Assembly: GCA_045544655.1 (NCBI GenBank)
Contig: JAZPZL010000168.1
Coordinates: forward strand, 1-6,827
DNA length: 6,827 bases
Source: RGIG5579 sp045544655
GTDB taxonomy: Bacteria > Bacillota > Clostridia > Oscillospirales > SIG627
Direction of reading: 5' to 3'
How positions within the stretch are numbered: position 1 is the first letter of the stretch; the number at the start of each line of letters is the position of its first letter. Positions 1 to 6,582 of the stretch are shown in pieces. The notes below the pieces were generated by a model that saw only the letters and a list, made by a program, of their open reading frames with translations, was not told where the DNA came from and did no database searches. Both the position numbers and the translations under genes were made by a program.

Positions 1-408
1 AATAAAATTCCTCGTTTCCTTTTACGCTTTGTCGCAAGGATTCTTTTCTGGTTGGAATATCACGGATGGCTTCCTTTATTTTTGGAGCAAATCGACCCCT
101 ATCATTCCACCTGCTTCGTTTCCAACCTTGGCAGCATTAAAATGAACGCTTCTTATCATCATTTGATCGATTGGGGTACCAATTCATTTTTTGTAATTAT
201 TGGTGAAAAGAAATGGAAACCGGTTTTCCATCCCGACGGCAGCTATGAGATGCGCGAACTTTTGCCGATGGGATTTACCATTGACGAGAGAATTGCGGAC
301 GGATTTTATTTTGCAAACAGCGTTAAAATCTTGCGTTATATTATGGCTCATCCCGAGGTTTTGGATGAACCGTTGACAAATCAAATTGATTTTGAAGGAG
401 AATATTAA
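1..408 (+). CDS. 2-oxo-acid dehydrogenase E2-like acyltransferase-domain protein, 3' part only
   Basis: The reading frame is open from the first base of the window to TAA at 406-408, so this is the C-terminal 135 residues of a longer protein; the TTG at 52 is not a convincing start. The visible part resembles the end of the catalytic domain of dihydrolipoamide acyltransferases and chloramphenicol acetyltransferase: an FVSNLGSI segment (about 115-138), then YHHLIDWGT (154-180), a central strand, and FTIDERIADG (274-303) followed by a helix ending in a HPEVLDEPL tail. In classic E2 enzymes the last motif is DHRxxDG with a catalytic His; here Glu (codon 286-288) takes that place. From memory, a clostridial subfamily shares the DERIxDG form, so it may be a family trait rather than damage. 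The stop overlaps the start of the downstream acyl-CoA synthetase, suggesting a shared pathway. Whether a lipoyl domain exists upstream cannot be seen. Fold assignment is fairly sure; function is not. Confidence 0.72.
   Translation, partial: NKIPRFLLRFVARILFWLEYHGWLPLFLEQIDPYHSTCFVSNLGSIKMNASYHHLIDWGTNSFFVIIGEKKWKPVFHPDGSYEMRELLPMGFTIDERIADGFYFANSVKILRYIMAHPEVLDEPLTNQIDFEGEY
394..400 (+). promoter_or_regulatory. Ribosome binding site of the acyl-CoA synthetase gene, inside the upstream gene
   Basis: GAAGGAG lies 7 bases before the ATG at 408, within the last codons of the E2-like gene. With the TAATG overlap it fixes the start and favours re-initiation by ribosomes finishing the upstream gene. 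Confidence 0.75.
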
Positions 409-2120
409 TGGAAGAGATCAAAGCACCTTGGCTTGAAAATTACGGCGACGTTTCCTTTCATTTGGAATATCCGAAGCTTTCCATGAGCCGCGTTGTATTA
501 AATACAGCTACTACTTATCCGGATCAAATTGCCCTTTCGTTTATGGGTAAGAAAACCGATTACCGTACCCTTGCAGAGATGATCGATCTTTGTGCGAGAG
601 CTTTTAAAGCGATTGGAATCGGTGAAGGTCAGCGCGTATGTCTTTGTATGCCCAATGTTCCTCAAACGGTATATTGCTTGTACGCCTTGAACCGGATCGG
701 CGCAATTGCTACGATGATCCATCCCTTGTCTGCTGAGGGTGAAATTGCATTCTATCTGAAAGAGGCCGGCAGCAACGTTATTGTTACCTTGAACCAGTTT
801 TACAATAAAATTGCAGCGGTCGGCAATTCTGTTAAGCTTGATAAAATACTCATCACTTCCGTTGCCGACAGCCTTGGATTGGTTAAAAGCGTGGGATTTC
901 AGTTGACCCAAGGCCGTAAAATTCCTTCCATTCCCGAAGATGAGCGCGTTGTCTTATGGAAGGATTTTCTAAAACTCGGAAAATCGTATGAGGGTGAGTA
1001 TTTAGTTGAAAAATATGAACACGATCCTGCAGTTATCCTGTTCTCAGGCGGTACTACCGGAGTTACCAAAGGAATCTTGCTTTCCAATTTGAATTTTAAT
1101 GCACTTGCTCTCCAGACCATTACGATGTGTAACCGTCCTGTTACCGGAAAGCGTATGCTTGCGGCAATGCCTATGTTTCACGGCTTTGGTTTGGGTGTGT
1201 GCGTTCATACGATGCTGGTAGCAGGCGGTACCTCCATCTTGATTCCTCGTTTTACACCGAAGGAATATGCTGAGCTGATCGTAAAGGAACGCCCGAATTA
1301 CATTGCAGGCGTACCTACCTTATTTGAGACCCTTACCCGCAATACGTATCTTAACGGTAAAAGATTCGATTCCTTGATGGGCGTTTTTTCCGGTGGTGAC
1401 AGCCTTTCCATTGAACTGAAGAAAAAGTTTGATAAGTTTCTCGAGGATCACGGCGCAAACGTACGCATTCGTGAGGGGTACGGTACGACCGAGTGTGTTA
1501 CCGCAAGCTGCTTGACGCCCTTCCACAAAGAGGTTGAGGGGAGCATCGGGCTTCCGTATCCCGATACCTATTACAAGATCTGTAAGGTGGGCACGGAAGA
1601 AGAACTTCCTTATGGCGAGGACGGTGAAATCTGCCTGACCGGACCTTCGGTGATGCTCGGATATCTGAATCATCCCGAAGAAAATGCGAATACTCTTCGT
1701 AAGCATAATGATGGAAGAGTTTGGTTACATACCGGTGACCTGGGCTATATGAATGAAGAAGGATATATTTTCTTTAAGCAGAGAATCAAGCGAATGATCA
1801 TTACCTCGGGTTATAATGTTTATCCGTCTCAGCTTGAGAATATTATCGAATCTCACGATGCAGTCCAGATGAGCTGTGTGATCGGTGTTCCCGATCCCGT
1901 CAAGATGCAAAAGATCAAAGCGTTCGTTATGCTTCGCGACGGTTTTGAGCCGGATGAAAAAACACTTGAATCCCTTCGTGAGCATTGCAAAAAGAATATT
2001 GCAAAATACGCTTTGCCCTACGATATTGAGATTCGCAAGACGCTTCCCAAAACCTTGGTTGGCAAGGTTGCGTATACTGTTCTCGAAAAAGAGGAAGCGG
2101 AAAAACTAAAGAATTCGTAG
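408..2120 (+). CDS. AMP-forming acyl-CoA synthetase / AMP-dependent ligase (ANL superfamily)
   Basis: A 570-residue class I adenylate-forming enzyme that should activate a carboxylic acid with ATP to an acyl-AMP and then transfer it to CoA or another thiol; probably cytosolic. The core motifs are present in order: the phosphate loop LFSGGTTGVTKG (residues 211-222), MFHGFGLG (256-263), REGYGTTE (355-362), HTGDLGY (441-447), the hinge region QRIKRMIITSGYNVYP (458-473), and the C-terminal LPKTLVGKV (546-554) whose Lys553 is the expected adenylation lysine. Length fits fatty-acyl or medium-chain acyl-CoA ligases. Residues about 150-205, ahead of the phosphate loop, are a long linker that could be a membrane-contact insert. 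The ATG overlaps the upstream stop (TAATG) and is preceded by AAGGAG, pointing to translational coupling. All catalytic positions look intact. Substrate cannot be read from sequence: aromatic acids, fatty acids or a carrier protein remain possible. Confidence 0.9.
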   Translation: MEEIKAPWLENYGDVSFHLEYPKLSMSRVVLNTATTYPDQIALSFMGKKTDYRTLAEMIDLCARAFKAIGIGEGQRVCLCMPNVPQTVYCLYALNRIGAIATMIHPLSAEGEIAFYLKEAGSNVIVTLNQFYNKIAAVGNSVKLDKILITSVADSLGLVKSVGFQLTQGRKIPSIPEDERVVLWKDFLKLGKSYEGEYLVEKYEHDPAVILFSGGTTGVTKGILLSNLNFNALALQTITMCNRPVTGKRMLAAMPMFHGFGLGVCVHTMLVAGGTSILIPRFTPKEYAELIVKERPNYIAGVPTLFETLTRNTYLNGKRFDSLMGVFSGGDSLSIELKKKFDKFLEDHGANVRIREGYGTTECVTASCLTPFHKEVEGSIGLPYPDTYYKICKVGTEEELPYGEDGEICLTGPSVMLGYLNHPEENANTLRKHNDGRVWLHTGDLGYMNEEGYIFFKQRIKRMIITSGYNVYPSQLENIIESHDAVQMSCVIGVPDPVKMQKIKAFVMLRDGFEPDEKTLESLREHCKKNIAKYALPYDIEIRKTLPKTLVGKVAYTVLEKEEAEKLKNS

Positions 2121-2140
2121 ATTGAAAGTTGATTTGAGTT

Positions 2141-2863
2141 ATGTTAGAACTGAAAAACGTTTGCTTTAAGGTGGATTCTCCCGAGGGGAGCAAGGAGATT
2201 TTGAGTGGTGTTAATCTTACCATTGATGATGGCTTTACTGCTTTTACCGGACCAAACGGTGGCGGTAAAAGCACCTTGGCAAAGATTATTGCAGGTATTT
2301 ATCAGCCTACCTCGGGACAGTTGATCTTTAACGGCGAGGATATTACCGATCTTTCGATTACGGAACGGGCTAAGCGGGGGATCAGCTTTGCTTTTCAGCA
2401 GCCGGTACGATTCAAGGGACTTTGCGTGATGGATCTGATCCGTCTTGCTTCCGGCAAGGAGATCGGCGTTTCTGAGGCTTGTGAATATCTTTCCCGCGTT
2501 GGTCTTTGTGCCAGGGAATATATTAACCGCGAGGTTAATGCTTCACTCTCGGGCGGTGAATTGAAGCGAATTGAGATCGCGCAGATTATCGCCAGAGGAA
2601 CTGAGTTTTCTATTTTTGACGAGCCTGAAGCCGGTATCGATCTTTGGAGCTTCCAAAATCTGATTCAGGTATTCGAGAAGCTTCGTGATGACGTAAAAGG
2701 GTCGATTTTGATTATTTCTCATCAGGAAAGAATTTTGAACATTGCAGATCGCATCGTTGTGATTGCTGACGGCAAGGTATCGAAAAGCGGAACGAAGGAA
2801 GAGATTCTTCCTCAGCTTTTGGGGCAGAGCTCCGTATGCTCCGTGTTGCAGGATAATATGTAA
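2141..2863 (+). CDS. sufC: SufC-type ABC ATPase for Fe-S cluster assembly
   Basis: A 240-residue stand-alone ABC ATPase, the usual size for SufC, the soluble ATPase that drives conformational change of the SufB/SufD scaffold during iron-sulfur cluster building. Visible elements: Walker A GPNGGGKST (residues 37-45), Q-loop FAFQQP (84-89), signature LSGGELKR (136-143), Walker B FSIFDEPEAGID (156-167) with catalytic Glu161, and switch His194 in IISHQERIL. The FDEPEAGID form and the QQP region followed by a Suf-type scaffold gene separate it from membrane-transporter ATPases; no permease is nearby. An in-frame TGA at 2135-2137 lies two codons upstream, so ATG 2141 is the first possible start even though the ribosome binding site is weak (only a GAAAG at 2124-2128). 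It follows the acyl-CoA synthetase by 20 bases and precedes the scaffold gene by 11. Assignment as SufC or its minimal-system counterpart SmsC is strong because of this pairing. Confidence 0.9.
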   Translation: MLELKNVCFKVDSPEGSKEILSGVNLTIDDGFTAFTGPNGGGKSTLAKIIAGIYQPTSGQLIFNGEDITDLSITERAKRGISFAFQQPVRFKGLCVMDLIRLASGKEIGVSEACEYLSRVGLCAREYINREVNASLSGGELKRIEIAQIIARGTEFSIFDEPEAGIDLWSFQNLIQVFEKLRDDVKGSILIISHQERILNIADRIVVIADGKVSKSGTKEEILPQLLGQSSVCSVLQDNM

Positions 2864-2868
2864 GGAGG
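2862..2868 (+). promoter_or_regulatory. Strong Shine-Dalgarno of the SufB-like gene
   Basis: AAGGAGG begins inside the sufC stop codon and sits 6 bases from the ATG at 2875. It is a near-perfect complement to the 16S 3' end and contrasts with the weak site in front of sufC, so the scaffold may be translated more strongly than its ATPase. Confidence 0.8.
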
Positions 2869-2874
2869 TAGGAT

Positions 2875-3792
2875 ATGGATATTATTGAAAAGAATCTTTT
2901 GAAAGAAATAGCCGATCTTCACGAAATTCCTACCGGTGCATTTAACATACGCAAAAACGGTGAAAGTGCGGGAAGAGCCTCAACCGAGCATATTATTATT
3001 ACAAACAAAGACAACGCTCCCGGTATCGATATTAAGATTATGCCCAACACGAAAAACGAGTCTGTGCATATTCCCGTAATTCTGACTCAGACCGGATTTA
3101 CCGATACGGTTTATAACGATTTTTACATTGGTGAAAATTGTGATGTAACCATCGTTGCGGGATGCGGTATTCATAACAGTGGATGTGATACTGCAAAGCA
3201 CGATGGTATTCATACCTTTCACGTTGGTGAAAATTCTGTCGTTCGCTATGTGGAAAAGCATTTCGGTCAGGGTGAAGGCGAAGGGAAAAATGTTATGAAT
3301 CCTCAAACCGTTATTTTTCTCGAAAAAGGTGCCACGATGGAGCTTGAAACCACACAAATCGGTGGCGTTGATTCAACGGAGCGCAAGACAACCGCGACCG
3401 TTGCAGACGATGCTACGCTGATCATTCGTGAAAAGTTGCTTACTGAGGGGACTCAATCTGCTATTACCGATTTCACCGTTCATTTAAACGGCGAGAATTC
3501 TTCTACTAACGTTATTTCCAGATCTGTAGCGAAAAATCATTCCCATCAGGAATTTATTTCCCGCATTAACGGAAACAACCTTTGCCACGGTCATACGGAA
3601 TGTGATGCTATTATTATGGATCAGGCAACCGTTCTTGCCGTTCCCGAGGTATCTGCCAATCATATCAACGCATCTTTGATCCACGAGGCGGCAATCGGTA
3701 AAATTGCAGGAGAGCAGTTGATGAAATTAATGACCCTCGGACTTACCGAGGCAGAAGCGGAAGAGCAAATTATCGCCGGATTTTTAAAATAA
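2875..3792 (+). CDS. sufB: SufB/SufD-family Fe-S cluster scaffold, short (SmsB-like) form
   Basis: A 305-residue protein of the SufBD family, which builds Fe-S clusters on a beta-helix core with SufC. It is much shorter than E. coli SufB (about 495 residues) and lacks the long N-terminal region. The C-terminal end carries the SufB hallmark: HTECDA with Cys243, matching the essential E. coli Cys405, followed by LIHEAAIGKI with His270-Glu271, matching His433-Glu434, then the helical tail LTEAEAEEQIIAGFL typical of the SufC-binding end. The N-terminal half contains a Cys/His-rich stretch (Cys89, Cys97, His100, Cys104, His109, His113, His116). Retention of the Cys and Glu argues for SufB-like rather than SufD-like activity. 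It lies 11 bases after sufC with no second SufBD gene, SufS or SufU in view, which fits the minimal SmsCB/SufCB systems of anaerobes, where the B protein probably forms a homodimer. Some databases would call it SufD family. Confidence 0.85.
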   Translation: MDIIEKNLLKEIADLHEIPTGAFNIRKNGESAGRASTEHIIITNKDNAPGIDIKIMPNTKNESVHIPVILTQTGFTDTVYNDFYIGENCDVTIVAGCGIHNSGCDTAKHDGIHTFHVGENSVVRYVEKHFGQGEGEGKNVMNPQTVIFLEKGATMELETTQIGGVDSTERKTTATVADDATLIIREKLLTEGTQSAITDFTVHLNGENSSTNVISRSVAKNHSHQEFISRINGNNLCHGHTECDAIIMDQATVLAVPEVSANHINASLIHEAAIGKIAGEQLMKLMTLGLTEAEAEEQIIAGFLK

Positions 3793-3827
3793 CCGAGCGA
3801 ATTTGATTCTTGTGAAAAGGGGAGCTT

Positions 3828-4493
3828 ATGGAAGAAAAATATCCTTGCCCGAAATTGACGCCAAAGCAATGGATCGAGAATTTTTGGTATTACAACAAAT
3901 GGTTCGTTTTGCTAGCCGTTGTGTTTCTTTCGCTGGTTATGATTGCAACCGTTCAGTTCTTTTCAAAAGATGATGCGGATGCCGCCTTGCTATATGCAGG
4001 GGCTACGATTTTGTCGGACGACGTTTGTCAGCAAATGATACAGTCTGCCGAGGAATTGCTCAGTGACGTTAACGGTGATGCTTCTGTTTCTGTTGAAATG
4101 AAAAATTACGTTTTGCATTCCGACTTTGATCTGTTGAAGAATGAGGGACAGAAGATCCAGGCTCGCGAGGAATTTAAAGCCTATTCTGATGAAGTTTTGT
4201 CCGGTGATGGATGCTTTCTGCTTTTGGATGAGTACTTTTATTCCGAGCTTGCTCAAAACGGCGCACTGGTGAACCTTTACGAAATTTATTCTGAACTTCC
4301 CAAATCTGCAGTGGATTATTTTGGTTTACGATTGGGTGACACTGCACTTTATAAGAAAAAGGGCTTTTCTTCTTTGCCTGCCGATACCGTTATCTGTCTG
4401 AAATTTGCTCCCGTGGTAGGGAAGACTACTGCGGAAGAAAAAGCTGTTCAAGATGAGATCAACAGAGAACTGTTTTTGAAATTGGTTGGATAA
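3828..4493 (+). CDS. Unrecognised membrane-anchored protein with an external domain
   Basis: I do not recognise this 221-residue protein with certainty. It has a short basic N-terminus (KLTPKQWIENFWYYNKW), one hydrophobic segment (residues about 26-45, FVLLAVVFLSLVMIATVQFF), then about 175 mostly acidic residues. The charge pattern predicts N-terminus inside and the large domain outside the membrane; there is no lipobox or clear signal-peptidase site, so it should stay anchored. The outer part contains GDGCFLLLDEYFYSELAQNG followed by ALVNLYEIYSELP (roughly 126-158), which recalls the hinge-side strand and helix of extracellular solute-binding proteins; this resemblance is impressionistic. 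Four Cys are scattered. GGGGAG at 3819-3824 supports the ATG at 3828. It follows sufB by 35 bases, so co-transcription with the Suf pair is possible, but nothing in it suggests an Fe-S role. Its stop abuts the stop of the convergent ymxH. Confidence 0.75.
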   Translation: MEEKYPCPKLTPKQWIENFWYYNKWFVLLAVVFLSLVMIATVQFFSKDDADAALLYAGATILSDDVCQQMIQSAEELLSDVNGDASVSVEMKNYVLHSDFDLLKNEGQKIQAREEFKAYSDEVLSGDGCFLLLDEYFYSELAQNGALVNLYEIYSELPKSAVDYFGLRLGDTALYKKKGFSSLPADTVICLKFAPVVGKTTAEEKAVQDEINRELFLKLVG

Positions 4494-4760
4494 TTATGGA
4501 TTTGATTCCAAGTGCACCAAAATGATGTCGTCCCCGATGCGTTCTATGCAATTCCACGGAATTTTGACGTAGCGCTTGTCTTTTTTACAAAAAAGCTCGT
4601 TCAATTCCGTTTTTCTGGGGATCAGAATTGCAAGGATACATCCCGAGCAAAGATCCAGTTCAAGATCATAGATACAACCGAGACGTTTCCCGTCGCATAT
4701 ATTTATGACCTCTAGTTTTCGTAGATCATTGAGGGTGCAACAGTTTTTACTATGACTCAT
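4494..4760 (-). CDS. ymxH: YlmC/YmxH-family sporulation protein (PRC-barrel-like)
   Basis: An 88-residue protein of the YlmC/YmxH group, small PRC-barrel-like proteins linked to sporulation in Bacilli and Clostridia; the molecular role is not known. The family pattern is clear: an N-terminal LNDLRKLEVINICDGKRLG (residues 10-28), the YDLELDLCSGCILAILIP strand pair (31-48), and KIPWNCIERIGDDIILV (66-82) at the end. It carries eight Cys in 88 residues (7, 8, 22, 29, 38, 41, 58, 71), including a CSGC pair, which suggests metal or redox chemistry but is not proof. The ATG (complement of 4758-4760) is preceded by AAAGGAG at 4768-4774, fixing the start. It is the only gene on this strand in the window: convergent with the membrane protein gene (no gap) and divergent from rqcH (43 bases). 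Its presence supports a spore-forming lineage. Confidence 0.85.
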   Translation of the reverse strand: MSHSKNCCTLNDLRKLEVINICDGKRLGCIYDLELDLCSGCILAILIPRKTELNELFCKKDKRYVKIPWNCIERIGDDIILVHLESNP

Positions 4761-4803
4761 ATCATCACTCCTTTGTTACATTTTACTTATTGCGGAGAAA
4801 AAT
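4761..4803. promoter_or_regulatory. Divergent intergenic region between ymxH and rqcH
   Basis: These 43 bases hold the ribosome binding sites of both flanking genes (minus-strand AAAGGAG at 4768-4774, plus-strand GGAG at 4794-4797, 6 bases before the rqcH ATG). They leave little room for full promoters, so at least one promoter must reach into the opposite gene. For rqcH a weak candidate inside ymxH is TTGAGG (4729-4734), 16 bases, TATGAC (4751-4756); each box matches the vegetative consensus at only four of six positions. On the minus strand TAAAAT (complement of 4780-4785) resembles a -10 box without a good -35. The location of promoters here is inference. Confidence 0.35.
4768..4774 (-). 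promoter_or_regulatory. Ribosome binding site of ymxH
   Basis: On the minus strand the bases read AAAGGAG, 7 bases before the ATG. Spacing and match are near ideal, which confirms that the gene really is encoded on this strand. Confidence 0.8.
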
Positions 4804-6564
4804 ATGCCTTTTGATTCTTTTATGACCGCTGCATTGACCTATGAGCTTTCTCAAAAGCTTTGCGGCTTGAAGGTGGATAAGGTTTGTCAGCCTGAGCGGG
4901 ATGAAATTGATCTTTTGTTTCGTATTCCCGATAGAAGCAAGCTGATCATTAACTGTACTGCTTCTACCCCGTATATGGCTCTTTCTGATCAACCGAGAGA
5001 GAATCCGGCCGTGCCTCCGATGATGTGTATGCTTCTTCGTAAGCATCTTTCCCGCGCAAAAATTACCTCGATCGAGCAGATCGGTTTTGACCGCATCATT
5101 CGCATTTCTTTCGACAGTGGAGACGAGCTTGGCTATTTCAAATCTAAGTATCTTTATTGTGAAATGATGGGGCGTGGATCCAATCTAATTTTTGCTGATG
5201 ACGATCAAAAGATCCTTGCGGCTTTTCGCCAAAATGATCTTTCAACAAAATTCGATCGGATCGTTATGGTAGGCTTTGAATATGCACCGATGCCTACGAT
5301 GGAGAGGATCAATCCCGTTTTGTGTGATAAGGAGCAATTTTTCCTGCGCTATCACGCTTTGCCTGATGAGAGCCGTTTGGATCAGTTTTTCCAAAAATGC
5401 TTTTTAGGATTCGGAAAGCTTACCGCTAGGGAGATTGTTTGCCGCGCCTGCGGCGATGCCGACGGCACGACCGCAACGGTTTCCGCTGAAAAGCTTTGGG
5501 AAGCCTTTTCCTCAATCATTGACGTTGTTAAAAAACGAGATTTTCATCCCTGTATTATTTATTCCTCGCAAGAAGCTTTGAAAAAAGGTGAAAGTCCCAT
5601 GGACTTTTCTTTCACCGACATTAAGCAATTTGATTCCGATGTTTGTGTGGTACCGTGCAAATCACCCTCTGAGGCAATTGAAAAATTCTATTTGAACCGC
5701 AATGCCGCGGAGCGTCGCAGACAGCACTACAACGATATTGCCCAGATTCTGAAGAATTGCAAAAATCGTTTGGAAAAGAAGATTGCTGCCCAGGAAATTC
5801 AACTCCAGGAGGCCTCCGATGCGGAGCAGGACAAGCTGTATGGGGACCTGATCATGCAGGAATTGTATCGCATCCGCAAGGGTGATACGTTTGTGGAGGC
5901 AACGGATTATTCATCTGAACCTTATGAAACCGTGCGTATACCTTTGGATCCTATGCTCACTCCTTCGCAAAATGCTCAAAATTATTACCGCGAATATACG
6001 AAAAAGAAAACTGCTACGAAAAAAATGCTGGAGCAAATTGATATTGCAAAGGCCGAGCTTGAATATGCAGACAGTATTTATTCTATGTTGGATCACGCAG
6101 TAAGCTCTGCGGATCTGATGCAAATACGTCAGGAGCTTTCTCATTGGAGCTATGGTAGAAGACTTGTATCTTCTTTAAAAAAGCCTCAGACGAAAAAAGA
6201 GAAACCAAAGCCTCGCCTCGTTTTGTCCCCCAACGGGTTTCAGATTTTTATCGGAATGAATAATTTGCAAAATGATACGGTTTCCACGGCTTATGCCGAA
6301 AAAGAGGATCTATGGTTTCACGTAAAGAATTATCACGGAAGCCACGTTCTTTTGAAAGCAGAGCAGGGGCGCGAATTTCAAAATGCCGATTTAGAAGCCG
6401 CCGCCTCCTTTGCCGCTTACTATTCCGAGGTCAAGGAAAGCGTGAAGGTCGAGGTTGATTATACAAAAGCCAGATATATTAAGAAACCAAACGGCTCGAA
6501 GCCGGGTTTTATCACCTACAAGAATTACACGACTGTAATCGTCGAACCGCGTTCGATCCCGTGA
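4804..6564 (+). CDS. rqcH: RqcH (Rqc2/NFACT family) ribosome quality-control factor
   Basis: A 586-residue NFACT protein, full length for the family (often annotated as fibronectin-binding protein FbpA/YloA). RqcH binds 50S subunits carrying stalled peptidyl-tRNA and recruits tRNA-Ala to add alanine tails that mark the peptide for degradation. The NFACT-N domain starts at once (MPFDSFMTAALTYEL) and contains Asp96-Arg97 in GFDRIIRI, equivalent to the functionally important Asp-Arg pair of Bacillus RqcH, and EMMGRGSN (120-127). A helix-hairpin-helix-like part follows (FLGFGKLTAREI, 200-211). The middle is a long coiled coil in two arms (about 296-360 and 388-440) with the canonical LDPMLTPSQNAQNYY (381-395) between them. 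The NFACT-R domain (about 470-575) has GMNNLQND (484-491), DLWFHVKNYHGSHVLL (502-517) and the KPNGSKPGFITYKNY tail. Met485 sits where I recall Lys or Arg. GGAG at 4794-4797 supports the start. It is followed by tsaE. Confidence 0.94.
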   Translation: MPFDSFMTAALTYELSQKLCGLKVDKVCQPERDEIDLLFRIPDRSKLIINCTASTPYMALSDQPRENPAVPPMMCMLLRKHLSRAKITSIEQIGFDRIIRISFDSGDELGYFKSKYLYCEMMGRGSNLIFADDDQKILAAFRQNDLSTKFDRIVMVGFEYAPMPTMERINPVLCDKEQFFLRYHALPDESRLDQFFQKCFLGFGKLTAREIVCRACGDADGTTATVSAEKLWEAFSSIIDVVKKRDFHPCIIYSSQEALKKGESPMDFSFTDIKQFDSDVCVVPCKSPSEAIEKFYLNRNAAERRRQHYNDIAQILKNCKNRLEKKIAAQEIQLQEASDAEQDKLYGDLIMQELYRIRKGDTFVEATDYSSEPYETVRIPLDPMLTPSQNAQNYYREYTKKKTATKKMLEQIDIAKAELEYADSIYSMLDHAVSSADLMQIRQELSHWSYGRRLVSSLKKPQTKKEKPKPRLVLSPNGFQIFIGMNNLQNDTVSTAYAEKEDLWFHVKNYHGSHVLLKAEQGREFQNADLEAAASFAAYYSEVKESVKVEVDYTKARYIKKPNGSKPGFITYKNYTTVIVEPRSIP

Positions 6565-6582
6565 TTTTGAATTGGAGACGAT

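Noticed and set aside
52..54. TTG as the real start of the E2-like gene.
   Set aside because: The frame is open upstream to base 1 and the upstream residues look like part of the same domain, so the gene starts outside the window.
498..911. Minus-strand open frame of 137 codons inside the acyl-CoA synthetase gene.
   Set aside because: No recognisable domain, and it is fully covered by an intact ANL enzyme on the other strand.
2121..2140. Terminator or promoter between the acyl-CoA synthetase gene and sufC.
   Set aside because: The 20 bases contain no inverted repeat and are too short for a promoter; read-through is more likely.
1927..2274. Minus-strand open frame of 115 codons spanning the acyl-CoA synthetase/sufC junction.
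   Set aside because: It runs across the ends of two well-supported genes, has no recognisable motif, and is a shadow of their codon use.
4550..4563. Inverted repeat AATTCC-AC-GGAATT followed by a few T, like a small terminator for the left gene cluster.
   Set aside because: The loop would be only two bases, the stem is AT-rich, and the bases encode the conserved IPWN motif of ymxH on the other strand, which explains them.
4512..4715. Plus-strand open frame of 67 codons between the membrane protein gene and rqcH.
   Set aside because: It is antisense to ymxH, which has a clear family match and a good ribosome binding site; this frame has neither.
4780..4805. Minus-strand sigma-E-like pattern (ATATT, 13 bases, AGTAAAAT) before ymxH.
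   Set aside because: The -10 part matches the remembered consensus at only about five of eight positions, and the start of transcription would fall on the ribosome binding site, leaving almost no leader.
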